A stretch of 64,000 nt of DNA from Trachythela sp. YZ-2020 (lineage: Eukaryota; Cnidaria; Anthozoa; Malacalcyonacea; Clavulariidae), in the NCBI GenBank assembly GCA_016169945.1, contig JADLSH010000035.1:124001-188000 (forward strand), read 5' to 3'. A program made the position numbers and the translations under genes. The notes beneath the pieces are model-generated. The model was not told where the DNA came from. It saw nothing but the letters and a program-made list of their open reading frames with translations, and made no database searches. The stretch's first letter is position 1; each line of letters starts with the position of its first letter. Of the stretch, positions 1 to 12,290 are shown in pieces.

Positions 1-1650
1 GGGATAGCAGAAAGCCAACATAAGTTGAAGGATATGGGGTACTTTTTGGAGCTTTTGCCTTTGCAGTGCTTCTCCCACAGTCCGTCATAGTACCATCAGT
101 ATAGCCATTTATTAATATAGCTCCCCTATAATGGCTCGCCGATCCGCTGCAGAACGTTAGTCCAAACAACTGGTAACTGAAATAAAGTAGATAAATTTGT
201 CTGTTTCACTTGAGATATAAAGTATTAAATACAAAGGCAAACCCATTCAGCTGGTTGGACTGAAAATGCCGCAACTAAGGAAAGACGGCTGACGTCACTC
301 ACAAAATTTGCCACTTCTACGTTCTGACAAAACTGAGAGACATTTGTCTAATTCAGTTTTGTTTGACAGTCAGTATGTTACTTGTTTCACGTATTGACCA
401 ACTAATATTTTGTTGTTTACAAAAAATGTTATAACAAAAGTTGATTTTACTATTAGAGCCTCATTTTCATTTGGTCGCAGCTGCCATGACAAAGCAAAGA
501 TTATGCCAACTAATGACAAATAGCCTATAAAATCTATTTTTTCTTTTGTGTGCTATATGCCATGGTAATAACTAAAGAGATTTATCTACAGTATTACATC
601 CGCCTGCACCTTGACATGCTTAGTTGCAACTGTCATGGCCAAATAGCATGTTTTGCTGCACATCAGATTTTCTAGTTTTGTGCAAGCTAGTTTATGAACC
701 ATGTAAATTTAAAATTAAAGTTCTATTGTTGTTCTGTTTGCAATTTTTTTCTGACACGATTCTGTTGCATGTTCTTTTTCAAACTTTTTTTGCGTGAATT
801 TTTTCTGTCACTTTTCCATATTTCCACCCCATCACTTTTCTAATAATCCATTCCATATTTGTTTTTCCTTCGCTTTTTTTAAGGTGGTCTTGAAATAATT
901 TTCGGTGTTTATGTACATATTTTAGATGAAAATAATAGGATATAATTTACTGGTACTAAATGCCTGAACTTCATATGTACTGTTACCATGGTAACATAGA
1001 AACATAGAAACGCCCTCAACAGTCTGATTAAGGGCGCTTGCTCGGGACAGAATAGCAAAAGAAGTGAAGAATAGAAAAACGTATAATCAAGTTTAAAGTA
1101 TAGGCAATAGGTATATCCAACATGTAAACATAAAAAATATAGATATTTATAATTTATTATCTCAAACGTTCAATTTGTTTGAAACGATCGCAAAATGGAT
1201 TCAATTAAATTCGCTTTACTACAAAATATATGTTGCTTTTATATGATTTTTGAGGTTTATATCATAGTTTTATTAGAAATTATACAACACAAAAATTTGT
1301 GGGCAGATTTATTCATTATTAAAGTCGGTAGAGTGTTCGGCAACTTGTAAAATGATCACCTGAAAAAACCGAGTTTAAAGTTTTTGCAAATATTAGAATA
1401 ACTTAAATAAAACAATTTATAGAAGAAAAGGACAATAGAATCAACAACCAAATACCATTTGCTTAGGGTAAAATCATGGTTTTAGCCAAAGAAGATGCGG
1501 GTTAAGCTGCATATCTCGGTTTTGCGTACACTTTTGCGTTTTAAATTATACAGATATGATAAAGAAAGCTGTAACGATTGCATTTTTTCATTTTTTTAAA
1601 AATTGAAAACTATTGGATTTTTCGTCCAAGACCACCTTAACTGATAAAAG
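1..1650. other. Non-coding stretch, nothing recognised
   Basis: AT-rich sequence with no open frame that looks coding on either strand and no tandem or inverted structure that I could make out. It may be intron or intergenic sequence of the gene that supplied the LRR-exon blocks further right. Confidence 0.5.
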
Positions 1651-1739
1651 TAGAAATACCCCCTTCAGCCAAGCATAGCTCAGTTAATAATATAAGGCAA
1701 TATGTGTTGCATTTGCCTCATGCCTACCAATGCCACAAG

Positions 1740-2620
1740 CTATCTGCACCAAAACAGCCAATCAAACAAAGTAGTCCAAATGCACTTAAATTGTAAATAA
1801 TTTCACTTTCAGTCTTTTTTTATTTCATTTGTATTCCGTGATTTAGATATTTAACGTTTTATAGTATTACAAATATTAGACCAGGACCTTCGGTGGTTAG
1901 GAAATATTTGATTAAGTTGTAAATGAATATTTTGTGTATAATACAAAATTCAATTTGAATACAAAAATATACATTTCCCGAATAGAAGAGGCATGTAAAC
2001 TCAACATTATTTGTTCAATTCATTTCATATCTTGAGTTTGAAAGGTGTTACAATTCTGACCACGGCTTTTTTATATAAAACATTTCTAATAATAGCAATG
2101 ATATTTTATCTTGTAACTTTTTCGTTTTGGGATCGTTCTATTTGTCATGTATATATATATTGTTCACTATACCACCAGATATGAAACTTTCGGTCTTTTA
2201 TATACATATCTGATATTGGCATGCAGAATATCTAGACATGATACTTTTTGTAAAGTAGCTCACGAATTATAGTTAACTTTCAGCCTTCTTACGTCTAACT
2301 ATCCACATTCGCTGACATACTAGATGCTCCACAGATAATAGCCCTAAGTTTCTCGTTCCGAAATGCAGAGCTGTAAGGTATCAAAAGTCCTTCGTGACAA
2401 GAATAATTGGAATGTTGAGCCATCTCGGTGATGAATTGAATTTACCAACGCACAATCGTTCTTCATTTTCAGTCAATTATGTTCAATATTTCGTCTCCGA
2501 ACTCACGTTCTAATGTTGATGATCATCGTAGTTATAAAACTATTTCTCTAAAGTATAACTATGTCCATATAGTCTCACAACGTCATACTGATATTCAAAA
2601 TATATAGCCCTGTATATAGT
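1740..2620 (+). repeat. Duplicated block A (LRR-exon block, exon deleted)
   Basis: The part from about 1758 to 2130 is near-identical to 15331-15700. The part from about 2135 to 2600 is near-identical to 40440-40890. In blocks B and C a 72-nt leucine-rich-repeat exon lies between these two segments. Here the sequence jumps from the first bases of that exon (GGGATC near 2130) straight to downstream intron sequence (TCTATTTGTCATG), so the exon has been deleted. The block shows that a genomic segment carrying an LRR exon has been copied at least three times in the window. Confidence 0.7.
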
Positions 2621-2649
2621 ACTATACTGTATCTATTCGGTGTATAATT

Positions 2650-3030
2650 ATACCAAGTAATTATATAAAATTTATCAACATTATAAAGTGTGTTTTGTTG
2701 TCGGATAAGCTGCATTAAATACTGTAACATGCTGTACGACATGTATTATGCACGTTTACAGTTAAAGCAAGTCATGCACTGTGTTTTAAGGTTCCATTTT
2801 ACATTAGTCCGAAGATTATGGAAATAAATGCATAATATAACATACCAACATCATTTATATATCAGAGATTGCATGATATTTCTGTAGGTAAGCGCTAACC
2901 TTTAAAGTATTTTTCCCTTTTGTATTGTGCAAAAATATAAATATATTCAATAACCGCGCTGCCATGATTATCAATTCTAGCGAACCAGCGTTCAGTTAGC
3001 GCAACGGCTGCTATAGTTAACAATTATAGT
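2650..3030. other. Non-coding stretch, nothing recognised
   Basis: AT-rich sequence between block A and the tandem repeat. No coding frame or repeat structure is visible. Confidence 0.4.
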
Positions 3031-3400
3031 CCAGGAGGAGAATGTGAGGGGGGTATCTTCACCCGACGAGGGAATTTATGAAAAGTAGCGATTCTAGTTA
3101 AGTCCGATGCGCTAATTTCAAAAGTCGATGTAATTATACATGCAGATAATCAGTGGGTTTCAAGTATTTAGCCCCGTTTTGGTGTATATATAAGGTACGA
3201 CGTCATCCGACAAGGAATGTTAGGAAAGTGAGTGATTTTGGTCAAATTCAATGCGCTGATTTCACAAAACGATGTTATATGGACGTAAACGTGGTCGCCT
3301 GCCTCGTTTTCATGTTTTAGCCTCGTTTTGGTGACGTCATCAGATGAGGTAAGTGATGAAAGTTATCAATTTTTGTCAAGTTTGACGCATTGATACTACA
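3030..3400 (+). repeat. Tandem repeat, about 140-bp units (forward copy)
   Basis: About two and a half degenerate units share the phrases CCTCGTTTTCATG, CGTTTTGGTGACGTCAT and AGTGATGAAAG. The same family runs in the opposite orientation at 14560-15135, and another fragment follows the LINE at 5506-5600 in the same orientation as here. The LINE at 3401-5505 therefore inserted inside one of these arrays. Confidence 0.65.
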
Positions 3401-3421
3401 GATAGATAGATAGATAGATAG
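3398..3421. repeat. GATA microsatellite
   Basis: Six or so ATAG/GATA units lie exactly at the 3' edge of the minus-strand LINE. This fits a simple-repeat tail left by target-primed reverse transcription. Confidence 0.8.
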
Positions 3422-3795
3422 TTGGTTTAATAACATTTTACATGGCAGCCTACAAAGGCTGAATTGCGTAAAATACATTGTTAAATTTATAGACAAACAC
3501 ACACATTTACATACGCACACAAACACATACACCCACATCTATTATACATAGTACATAAAAAGTTACAAAACGGATTCATGTTAGACCCTCACTACCACCA
3601 TTGCCACAATATAAGGTGACCACAAACTAAACAGAGACATATAATAAAAATTAGGTCAGCGCGTAAGGCAGCGGCAATGGTAGTGAAAGTGAAATCAGAA
3701 CCTCACTAGCTAGTATCAATAATTTAAACTACTCGATCTTTGACATTGACAAAATATAAGTGTCTCTGAACCGATTTGTCCGTGTGGTTGGACAG

Positions 3796-5484
3796 TCAAA
3801 ATGACGCTGTCTTCTTTGGTGGTAGAAGATGGTGAAGCTTGTGATCAGCATCAGATATAACTGTTTGGAAAAGTTTCTGACAAAGTTTCTGGCGCCTGTC
3901 TTTCAAAGTACTTATATTGTGTGTATTAAGATTGTCCGTGTAGGATAGTCCCGGAGATATAATAGACAACGCCCGCTTTTGAATGCGTTCAAGATCTTTA
4001 CATAAATATCCTGGGAGAGCATGATGGAATACAGGAGCACAATACTCAAGTACAGGTCTGATGCAAGTGAAGTAGAAGCTGATGATATCACGAGTAGGAA
4101 CGTTTGCACGCTTTAGTAAAATCAAGAAATACAAACGTCTATTCGCTTTCTTTATGACATCGTTCACATGGTTTATCCATTGCAGGGAGTTGGATATCGT
4201 AACACCTAGTAATTTGGCACTGCTGACTAGCTCTAGTTCTTGGGAGTTCACGGTGATGGCATCAAACTGATGCTTTACTTTTGTAAAGTCGATGACCATT
4301 TCTTTGCATTTGTCAGCATTTAGCTGGAGCTTGTTGTTGTTACTCCATTTCTCAACCTCGGTTACGGTGTTCTGCATGTGACTTTGACCATTCTTTGGAA
4401 CAACTTCAGCCAAAGTGGTGTCATCCACATATTTCCAAGAGTGTGCATCAGGTGGGTTCAGATCATTTATCATCAAGAGGACAAGCCAGGGCCCGAGTTT
4501 CGTACCCTGGGGAACACCAGATGGGACTGCTCCCCATTCAGAGAAGCAATCGTTGGACAGTTTGACACGTTGGAACCTGTTCGAGAGAGAGTCACATACC
4601 CAGCGAGCTACACCACGCGGCATTCGAAGAGAAAGAATCTTGTCAAGTAGAATCCGATGGTCGATCAGATCAAATGCTTTTCTATAATCTAGTAACACGA
4701 TCCTTACTGCTTTGGTTTGGTTTGGTTTGCGACTTTATTTAAAGAGGGTAACACTTTGACAGTAATATAATAAAACTGATAAACTAGTGGCCCTCCCTAG
4801 TTACAATATATAAACGTACATTTAGTATATAAATAGTATAAGCAATACCTAGAATATATTTACAGAAACTATGTTATATAGAATACTAATACATATTAAA
4901 AATTTACAATTTTTCAAAATTTCTTGTCTCCTTCTGTTTCTCAATTTTTAAATTATACAAGTTCTTCTTAAAGTTCTTTACATTAGTGCTTTTTTTAATA
5001 TCTAATGGAAGTTGGTTCCAGTCCTTGATTGTTCTAACACTAAATGTTCGTCCTCCTTCAGTGTTTTTCTTATAATGGGGACATAAGAAATTTAAACTTC
5101 ACCTGTTCCGTCAGTGGCAGAAGACCACTCATGTATCATGGAAATAAGAGCCTGCGTAGTTGATGACTTCGGGATGGCACCAAATTGATTGGGATCGATG
5201 ATCTCGAGAACGGCAGGACCAACATAATTTCTCACGACAAAGTCCTCAGCTAATTTTGATAGAGCCGGAGTTAGTGAGATGGGTCTGATATGCTTGGCGA
5301 TTATGGTGACCGGTTTCTTTTTCATTAGTGGTGTAACATTGGCGTATTTCCATGAAGTGGGAAGCGCTTGTTCGTCAAATGAACTGTTAAGGATATCACA
5401 GACGGGTTTTGCAAGGAACTCAGCATATTCTTTAAGCAGCCAATTTGGCACCTCGTCCGGACCTGACGCTTTGCGAGGGTTCAA
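3796..5484 (-). pseudogene. LINE A reverse transcriptase, interrupted
   Basis: The 5' part (5484 down to about 5099) carries the early RT blocks: a KASGPDEVPNWLL start and a region with ISLTPALSKLAEDF. After the nested insertion the frame resumes near 4711 as KAVRIVLLDYRKAFDLIDH (motif A). It continues through GVPQGTKLGPWLVLLMINDL (motif B) and KYVDDTTLAEVV (motif C, YVDD) to the thumb region ending at 3796. Both catalytic aspartates of motif C are present. The endonuclease half is absent. The insertion falls between GTGEV and KAVRI, so removing it would restore one frame. The element is therefore a dead copy broken mainly by truncation and the nested LINE. Confidence 0.85.
4712..5098 (-). 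mobile_element. 5'-truncated LINE (LINE B) nested in LINE A
   Basis: A 390-bp insertion on the minus strand. Its 5' part (5098 down to 4904) encodes the last ~63 residues of another reverse transcriptase, including FSVRTIKDWNQLPLDI and a lysine-rich end with stop at 4904. After an AT-rich 3' UTR it ends near 4712 with AATAAAGTCGCAAACC and a short (CAAAC)n-like tail. Only the extreme 3' end was copied, as is usual for LINE insertions. It is inserted in the coding frame of LINE A and so is younger. Confidence 0.75.
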
Positions 5485-5505
5485 ATCGATATTATTTATA
5501 GACTA

Positions 5506-6080
5506 AGAGGACATTAGGTCTCGTTTCCATGCGTTTAGTCTCGTTTGGTCCAAATATGGAGGTATCATCACACAATGATGGGCGTCATGGAAGATATTTA
5601 TCTTGGTCAATGTGGGTGCTTGGATTTCGAGTTTGTAGTATACGGAAATATTGGAGCCAAATTTCTCTTATTTCATACATTTAAGTTCGTTATTAGCCAT
5701 AACATTTGGAACAAAGTAGTACCCATCAACGGCAAATTGGCACAATCACTATTTTGTAACCAAAAATTAATTGCAATCAATTATACGCCCTATAATTAAA
5801 ATTTGACCTCATCAGCGTCACATACCTCATCATCGTCGAAGCAGGAAGCGTTAACTGCTGTTTTGTCATTTAGAAGAAGCTCTTTGATGCAATCAGCTTA
5901 AATCAAGATACAGGTCTGAAACGCGCTGAACCTAATTGTACGTCATAACTTAAATTTTTAAAGTTTTAATTCACTGAGATTATCTTATATTTATCTTAGT
6001 ACTGATTTTTGAGCAATAGTTTTTCGTTCATCTAAAATATAACTAATATATTGGCTATTTGAAAGCAACCAATCAATTCA
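5506..6080. other. Tandem-repeat remnant, then non-coding
   Basis: 5506-5600 continues the 140-bp repeat seen at 3030-3400 (GTCTCGTTTCCATG, TAGTCTCGTTTGG). Nothing was recognised from 5600 to 6080. Confidence 0.45.
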
Positions 6081-6084
6081 CCGG

Positions 6085-8715
6085 GGAATTTCTTATATTA
6101 TGTATTCCAACTCGCTTTTCCCTTTGATAACACGGCCTACTCGGATCACATCTAACACAGCAACTTTAATTGACAATATTTTTTCAAATAACGTAGACAC
6201 CTATTCGTTTAGTGGTTTATTATTTACCGATATTTCCGACCATTTGCCAATTTTTGGCTATTTTTATGAACAATTTGCTGAAAACGACAATTATGTTTAT
6301 GTGACTTTTCGTGACAGAAGTAAACCAAATGTACTGAAATTTCATGAACGTCTCAGCAATTTCCAATGGTCTGATCTCGAAGGATATGATGATCCCAAAC
6401 ACGCGTATATTAGTTTTCATGCACAGTTCATGAATATATTTAATACATCTTTTCCTTTGAAAAAATAAAAGCAGCGAGATATGAGTCAAATAAACCTTGG
6501 TTATCGAACGGTCTCTTAAAATCCGTAAGGAAAAAAAACAAATTATACAAGAAATTTATTAGAATACCAACTTCCTCTAACGAGAATATGTACAAAAAGT
6601 ATAAAAATAAACTTACTCATTTATTACGCACAGCCAAACGCCTTTATTACGAAGAGAAGTTAGAATCCACCAAAACCAATATCAAAACAACTTGGAAAAT
6701 ATTAAATTAATTATTAAAAAAGAAAAAGGGGAGAAGGTCATTACCTTCGGTGTTTTCTGTTAGTAATCAAGACATCTCTAATCCTTTGGATATTGCAAAC
6801 CGTTTTTGTGACTATTTTACGAATATAGGGCCGAATTTAGCTAAAAATATACCTGTTTCGTCTCGGGTTTTCAGTTCCTATTTAGTAGGCGATTTTGTAA
6901 GTTCACTGTTCCTTCGACCCGCTAATCAGTCCGAAATATTTGAAATAATTAAGTCTCTTTGCCCAGGGACCGCAGGAGGTTACGATCAGGTCCCAGTATG
7001 GATTGTAAAAGATTCTATTGATCTGATTTCTGAACCATTGACTCACATCGTTAATTTGTCTATGCAATCTGGTATCGTTCCAAATCAGATGAAAGTAGCG
7101 CGGGTTATACCAATTTTTAAATCTGGTGCGGATAATCTATTTTCAAACTACAGGCCTATATCCGTTCTTCCAGTCTTTTCTAAAATTTTGGAAAAGGTCT
7201 TTTATGACCGTTTAATGCATTATTTGAATGAGCATGACATTCTCTTTAAAAGTCAGTATGGCTTTCGAAAAAACCATTCTACCTCACTCGCTTTAATTCA
7301 TTTAATGGATAAAATAACAACTGCTTTCGATGAGAAAAAGTACACAGTTGGTATATTTCTAGATTTGTCAAAAGCTTTTGATACTGTTGACCATGATATA
7401 CTTTTTGAAAAACTTGGGCATTATGGCATGCGAGGATTGGCCCTTGAATGGGTTAAAAGTCATTTCACTAATAGACAGCAGTATGTTGAATTTAATCGTA
7501 CTTGTTCTCTCATGAATAATATTAAGTGTGGTGTACCTCAAGGGTCAATCCTTGGGCCATTATTTTTCTTGATTTATATTAATGATATATGCAACGTCTC
7601 GAAAATCGCCGAATTTATTTTATTCGCTGATGACACTAATGTCTTTTATTCTGATAGCAATTCGTCTAATCTAACAACTGTCATCAATAACGAGATGAAT
7701 AATCTATCCGAATGGTTTTCTGCTAACAAATTGTCTATTAATGTCAATAAATCAAATTATATAATTTTCACTCCAAGACAAAAGAGGCAGACGCTTGATT
7801 TATCGCTTGAAATAAATCATCATAGAGTAGAATGCGTCAAAGAAACTACATTCCTTGGTGTAATTTTGGACGAACATTTGTCTTGGAAATCTCATATTTC
7901 TCATATCGCTAGTAAAATTTCAAAATCCATTGGAATAATATACAAATCGAGCTTCTGCCTCACTCTTCCTGCTTTGTGTACATTATATTTTGCACTTGTA
8001 TATCCTTATTTGAGTTATTGTGTTACGATCTGGGGTTCAACATATCCTTCTAATCTCAACCGTCTAGTATTATTGCAGAAAAAAGTAGTTAGAATTTTAT
8101 GTAATGAGGCTTTTGATGCACATACTACACCTTTATTTAAATCTTTAATGTTACTCAAACTTAGGGATATATATCTTTTATATTTGGGCAAGTTCATGTT
8201 TTCTTACAAAAACAACTTACTTCCAACAAGCTTTAATAATTTCATTTTATCTATTGATCAAGTCCACACTCGCAATTTACGGAGTGCTGGCCAATTTTAT
8301 ATTCCATTTTGTAGAACTAGGACAAAACAGTTCACTGTAAATTACCAAGGTCCAACTTTTTTCAATTCATTAAGTCCTGAGATATGTAACTCATCTACTA
8401 TTTCATCATTCCTGTCTATAAGCTCAAAAAGTACTTCTTCTCGTGTCTTTAGTTTTTTATATATTTTAACTCTGATTCCGACATTCCTGTTATCGACTAA
8501 TATTATATTGTTATATGTATATATGTATAGTCTGCATGCGACTTTGCTATAGCTAACATTTGTGTATTTATTTAATCTGACGAGGTAACCCATAACATAA
8601 TAAGCCTTTTGGTTTCTCTTTGGGTTCCCTCACCACATATTGTATTATTTTGTTTTCTTGTCTTTATTCTTTGTATATTTTGTGGCAAAATTTATTAAAT
8701 CAAATCAAATAAATC
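6085..8715 (+). mobile_element. Non-LTR retrotransposon (LINE C), 5'-truncated
   Basis: A plus-strand LINE that starts abruptly inside the end of the endonuclease domain and runs to a tail of AAATCAAATCAAATAAATC near 8700. It belongs to the jockey/CR1-like group of endonuclease plus reverse-transcriptase elements by motif style. It is close to LINE E (24216-25970). The RT frame is open for 600 codons, so the insertion is fairly young. Confidence 0.85.
6100..8552 (+). pseudogene. LINE C endonuclease end plus reverse transcriptase
   Basis: 6100-6468 encodes the C-terminal part of an apurinic-like endonuclease: TRPTRITSNTATLIDNIF followed by DISDHLPIFG, which holds the catalytic Asp-His pair. 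Stops and frame changes between 6468 and 6750 break the linker. 6750-8552 encodes a 600-residue reverse transcriptase. It has NYRPISVLPVFSKILEK, motif A FLDLSKAFDTVDH, motif B GVPQGSILGPLFF, motif C FILFADDTNVF, and a thumb with FLGVILDEHLSWKSH. All polymerase aspartates are present. The element cannot be autonomous because its 5' half is missing, but the RT itself looks undecayed. Confidence 0.88.
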
Positions 8716-9035
8716 AACCTAAAAAGTGACGTGTCCTAAAATATGCATGATTTCTATTGGTTAGTACATCCAAAGTGTGAAGTTGGCTTTTGCTTAAAGT
8801 GGTTGAAACCATGCTGCGAGAACGAGTTTCAGAAATGTCCTTCAGCCACAGGGCGTAAACGGCACAGCCATGTATGTTAGCCTCAACTGCCATGCTAAAG
8901 TGGTTGGCATTTTGTATCAGAAAATGACGTCATGTTCGTTCTATTTATGAGTCTCAAACTCGCGTTTGAAACTAATAATTTAAGCAAAGGTTAACCAACT
9001 CTAATCTTTATCATGGTTTGATAAAAGTACGGTTA
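8716..9035. other. Non-coding spacer between two LINEs
   Basis: No coding frame or repeat structure was recognised between the tail of LINE C and the first recognisable part of LINE D. Confidence 0.4.
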
Positions 9036-9136
9036 ATTTAAGTACGGCGATGAGGTGGATAAAGTAATCCAGCGATTATGCACAAAGATCTTAAAAAGTT
9101 CACATCTAACTACAGAAAATGCGAATAATCTAGATA

Positions 9137-12083
9137 TTGCATGCCAGACGGTCACAGACATTCCGTTGCTGTCTGTCTTCTTGCAAGTGTGCGGACGTTG
9201 GCTCGGATATTGAGGAACTTAAGTCTAGCCAAGCCATTGATAGAAAAACTATCCAAACGTTATCCGACTCTCTTGCACAAATTGCTGGATTTATAAAGCA
9301 ATTTCAAGAAGATATTGACAAAAATCAGCTAAATGAAGCAAAAACAACGCCTAGATTTATGCAAAAACTTTCTGGTGGAAATAATAATAAAACTATTGGA
9401 ATTTGCATGAGTAAAGCCGGTTTTCCACTAGGCGGAATTTTGCGACATTTCCCGCTACGCGCATGCGTAGAAGCAAGACATATTGGCGGAACTTTTCCCC
9501 TGTTGTGCAAGACTTTGCACTGATCGCTCCGCAAGAAGTTGAAGGAGTTCAACTTTTTCCATTTTCCGCGCGTACTATGGACAAAATCAACCAATCACAG
9601 TGCGATGTATATATTACCAAGTGGCAAGTATACATAGTCATAGTCGATCGCAGTTGTATAACAGCAAATATCACAAGTTATTTTCGCTCGAGTGTGATTT
9701 TCAATGTGAAGGCCACGAAACGACCAAATTCGTATCTTTCGAAAGTACATTTATCGTCAGTCTGTCTTTATATTCTGATTTACTGACGTGCAGTGCTGAG
9801 CATCCTTTAGTTCGTTACAGTTTCAATTTCATCTTCCTCATGGAGCAGTAATAACAACTCTTGCAAATATTATTGCAGCGCGATCCGTTCGCAAATATTA
9901 TTGCAGTGGAAATCATTCGCTTTTTTTCGCCCGGAAAAATTATATCAAAAATTCCTCTCCGCGCGCAAAATTCCGCCTAGTGGAAAACCGGCTTTAAGAC
10001 GTTAAAGCCCCCAAAGAGGTTATTGAAGTCAATGATGCGGTTAATTCTATTACCCTTAATGCCATTGCGGATGTTAATGAAGCTAATAGTGCTCTTAACA
10101 ACTGTCTTACAACAACCTTTACAATTTCCCTAGCAACACACCTTGCCACTTGATTTTTTACCCCCTGCGAGGAAATACCCAATCCATCACCCTTTCCTAA
10201 ATTATCCGTACTTTCAGCCCCTAATGGATATTCCGATGCGACCTTTCAGACGTTGAGAGTGTTGCATGAAAATCAAGAGTTGCAATATCATAATAACCTA
10301 AAGATACCAGTTAGAATGACATCATGCTTTGGCAAAATGAACTATGATAGTAATACGCCTACACGAAATTATAATCCCAACATGTTCAGGAATAGACATA
10401 ACTTAATACAAGTCCCTATTAATTCCAACAGTGTCCCGGTCACAAAACCCGTGAACGTGAATAAATCGCTTCCAAATGTAATGTTACTAAATGCACGTTG
10501 CCTTGAGGGTTTTGGTGATTGGTTAAAAACATATCAATGGGAGTCTATAATGTGCAAGTATTCGGTAAATGAGAAATTACCCAAATTATCCATGATAAAA
10601 TTGAACATTATTTTCCAAAGCGTACTGTAATGTTTCATGTAGCGAAATAGGGCATCCGCAACATTGATAAAGAATATTATAGAGTATTACGTAACAAAGT
10701 AACTAACGAAATCAAGAAGGAGAAAAGAATATTCTATAAAAAGAAAATAAAACCATTAAGAAGCAGTGACTCAAAATCGTGGTGGAATGCGATTAAAAAA
10801 GTTTGTTATTCTAAGAAAAATAGAAAAATCTTTTTTTCTAACCCAGAAAATGGAGAACCTCTAACATCAGAAGATGTGGGAGAAGAAATTAATAAGTATT
10901 TTGTTAACTTAACCAAAGACTACAGCACGGTACACGAGCATCACTTCGTCGTGGATCAAGATTTACAACTTCCTACCCCATCAAGAAACTCTGTCATAAG
11001 AAAACTACAAAAGATTAATGTGAACAAATACACAAGTCCCTTTGACCCGCCACAAAAAATAATAAAAAGGTTTGCCGAAGTATTTTCAATCCCTCTTACG
11101 GACATTATCAATACCTCCTTCAGTGAGAAACGTTTTGGCGATATCGGGAAAGCTTATAATACATGTTCAATCACTAAGTCTAACCCTTGTACGAGCATTT
11201 TTTCCAAAATACGAGAGAATTATGCGTTAGAATGGATGTTGGAATTTGCCAAAGACAATGTCAGCAGAAGACAGTTTGGCGGAATCCCTGGTTCGTCACC
11301 GGTATTGGCATAACTGGAAATGCTCCACAATTGGTATTTAGCTATGGAAAATTCTGATACAGTGATCCGTGTCATATTTTTGGACTTTACCAAAGCGTTC
11401 GATCTCATAGATCATAATATTCTCCTATCTAATTTGGAAAAGAAGGGTGTAAGGCTTGCCTTGTTACCCTGGTTGGCGTCATATCTGTCTCAACGTCGAC
11501 AAAGAGTTAAATTTGAGGGGAAGTTGTTCGATTTCCGCAATATCAACGCTGGCGTACCTCAAGGGAGCAAGATCGGACCATTTTCCTTTAATGCTAAGAT
11601 CAATCGCCTACCGGACGTTGCTGTGACAGACAATTCAACTAATACGGAACTAGTCTCAATGATTATTGATGACACCACGCTATCGGAAATATTGAATGTA
11701 ACCAACCATGAGTCAAATCAACCAATTGGAAACATGAACTTAATATCCAAAGGATATCAACTTTTTGTGGCGAACAAAGAATGGTAACAAAAACAAAATA
11801 AATTATTTTTGTAGCCTTAAATCAATCTGTAGCCTTAAACCATCTTAAGATGCAAACGTTGAGTGAAAGACGTGAGAATCATTGTGTAGAATTGATTGCG
11901 AATATATCTGTGCCTGAGCACCGTCTACACAACCTACTCCCAGACCGCGTTAGAGACACAAGACAAAGACAAACCAGATCTAATGCCAATATGTACTATA
12001 ATTATAAATTTAGAAAAGAGAGATTTAAGAATAGTTCTTTAGTCTACGCTAGAAATTGCTATAATAGTTTAAGTAGTAGTTAG
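9137..12083 (+). pseudogene. LINE D ORF1/ORF2 remnants
   Basis: 9200-9411 reads as a coiled-coil segment (DIEELKSSQAIDRKTIQTL, then FIKQFQEDI), continued after the MITE by VIEVNDAVNSITLNAIADV. 10440-10620 begins like an endonuclease (PNVMLLNARCL) but jumps at once to its C-terminal end (GDWLKTYQWESI), implying that roughly 200 codons were deleted. 10680-11313 is the linker and RT start. 11320-11787 holds motif A FLDFTKAFDLIDH, motif B AGVPQGSKIGP and a motif C now reading MIIDDTTL. 11850-12083 is the C-terminus. Each segment is in a different frame or follows a stop. Confidence 0.75.
9414..9994. mobile_element. MITE with TA target duplication
   Basis: The ends are inverted copies of AAGCCGGTTTTCCACTAGGC, continuing for about 30 bp, flanked on each side by TA (9412-9413 and 9995-9996). 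Removing the insertion joins two parts of the ORF1-like sequence of LINE D. A short internal direct repeat of GCAAATATTATTGCAG occurs twice near 9858-9906. There is no coding capacity. The TA duplication fits a Tc1/mariner-like or PIF-like mover, but the family is not identified. Confidence 0.8.
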
Positions 12084-12290
12084 CGAGACCCTAGGTTTTG
12101 TGAAGTTTTACTAACTTTGATAGTGTAAATGCAAACTTTAATAGTTTAAATAATTTATAGTCTACTTAAGGTAATATTGTTAATATTAATAAGCAATGTA
12201 AATTTTAATAATTTTAGTCTAATTTTAATGTAATTGCATGGCAATTACGACTTCTTCTTCATGTATTTCAGGCTCCAATAATAAAAGACC

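Larger units (their letters stand above)
3401..5505 (-). mobile_element. Non-LTR retrotransposon (LINE A), 5'-truncated
   Basis: A minus-strand LINE with a reverse transcriptase split in two by a second LINE at 4712-5098. The 3' end is at the GATA tract near 3401. The 5' end is truncated within the linker upstream of the reverse transcriptase, near 5505. Both edges touch the same 140-bp tandem repeat, so the target was that array. The reverse transcriptase resembles LINE D (9040-12290), sharing the form KAFDLIDH and GVPQG(T/S)K(L/I)GP, so the two are one family. Confidence 0.8.
9040..12290 (+). mobile_element. Non-LTR retrotransposon (LINE D), decayed
   Basis: A plus-strand LINE of the same family as LINE A. 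It retains a coiled-coil ORF1-like segment (split by a MITE at 9414-9994), the very first and very last residues of the endonuclease, the linker, the reverse transcriptase and a 3' UTR to about 12290. It is longer than the other copies but has a large internal deletion and several frameshifts, so it is not functional. Confidence 0.75.
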
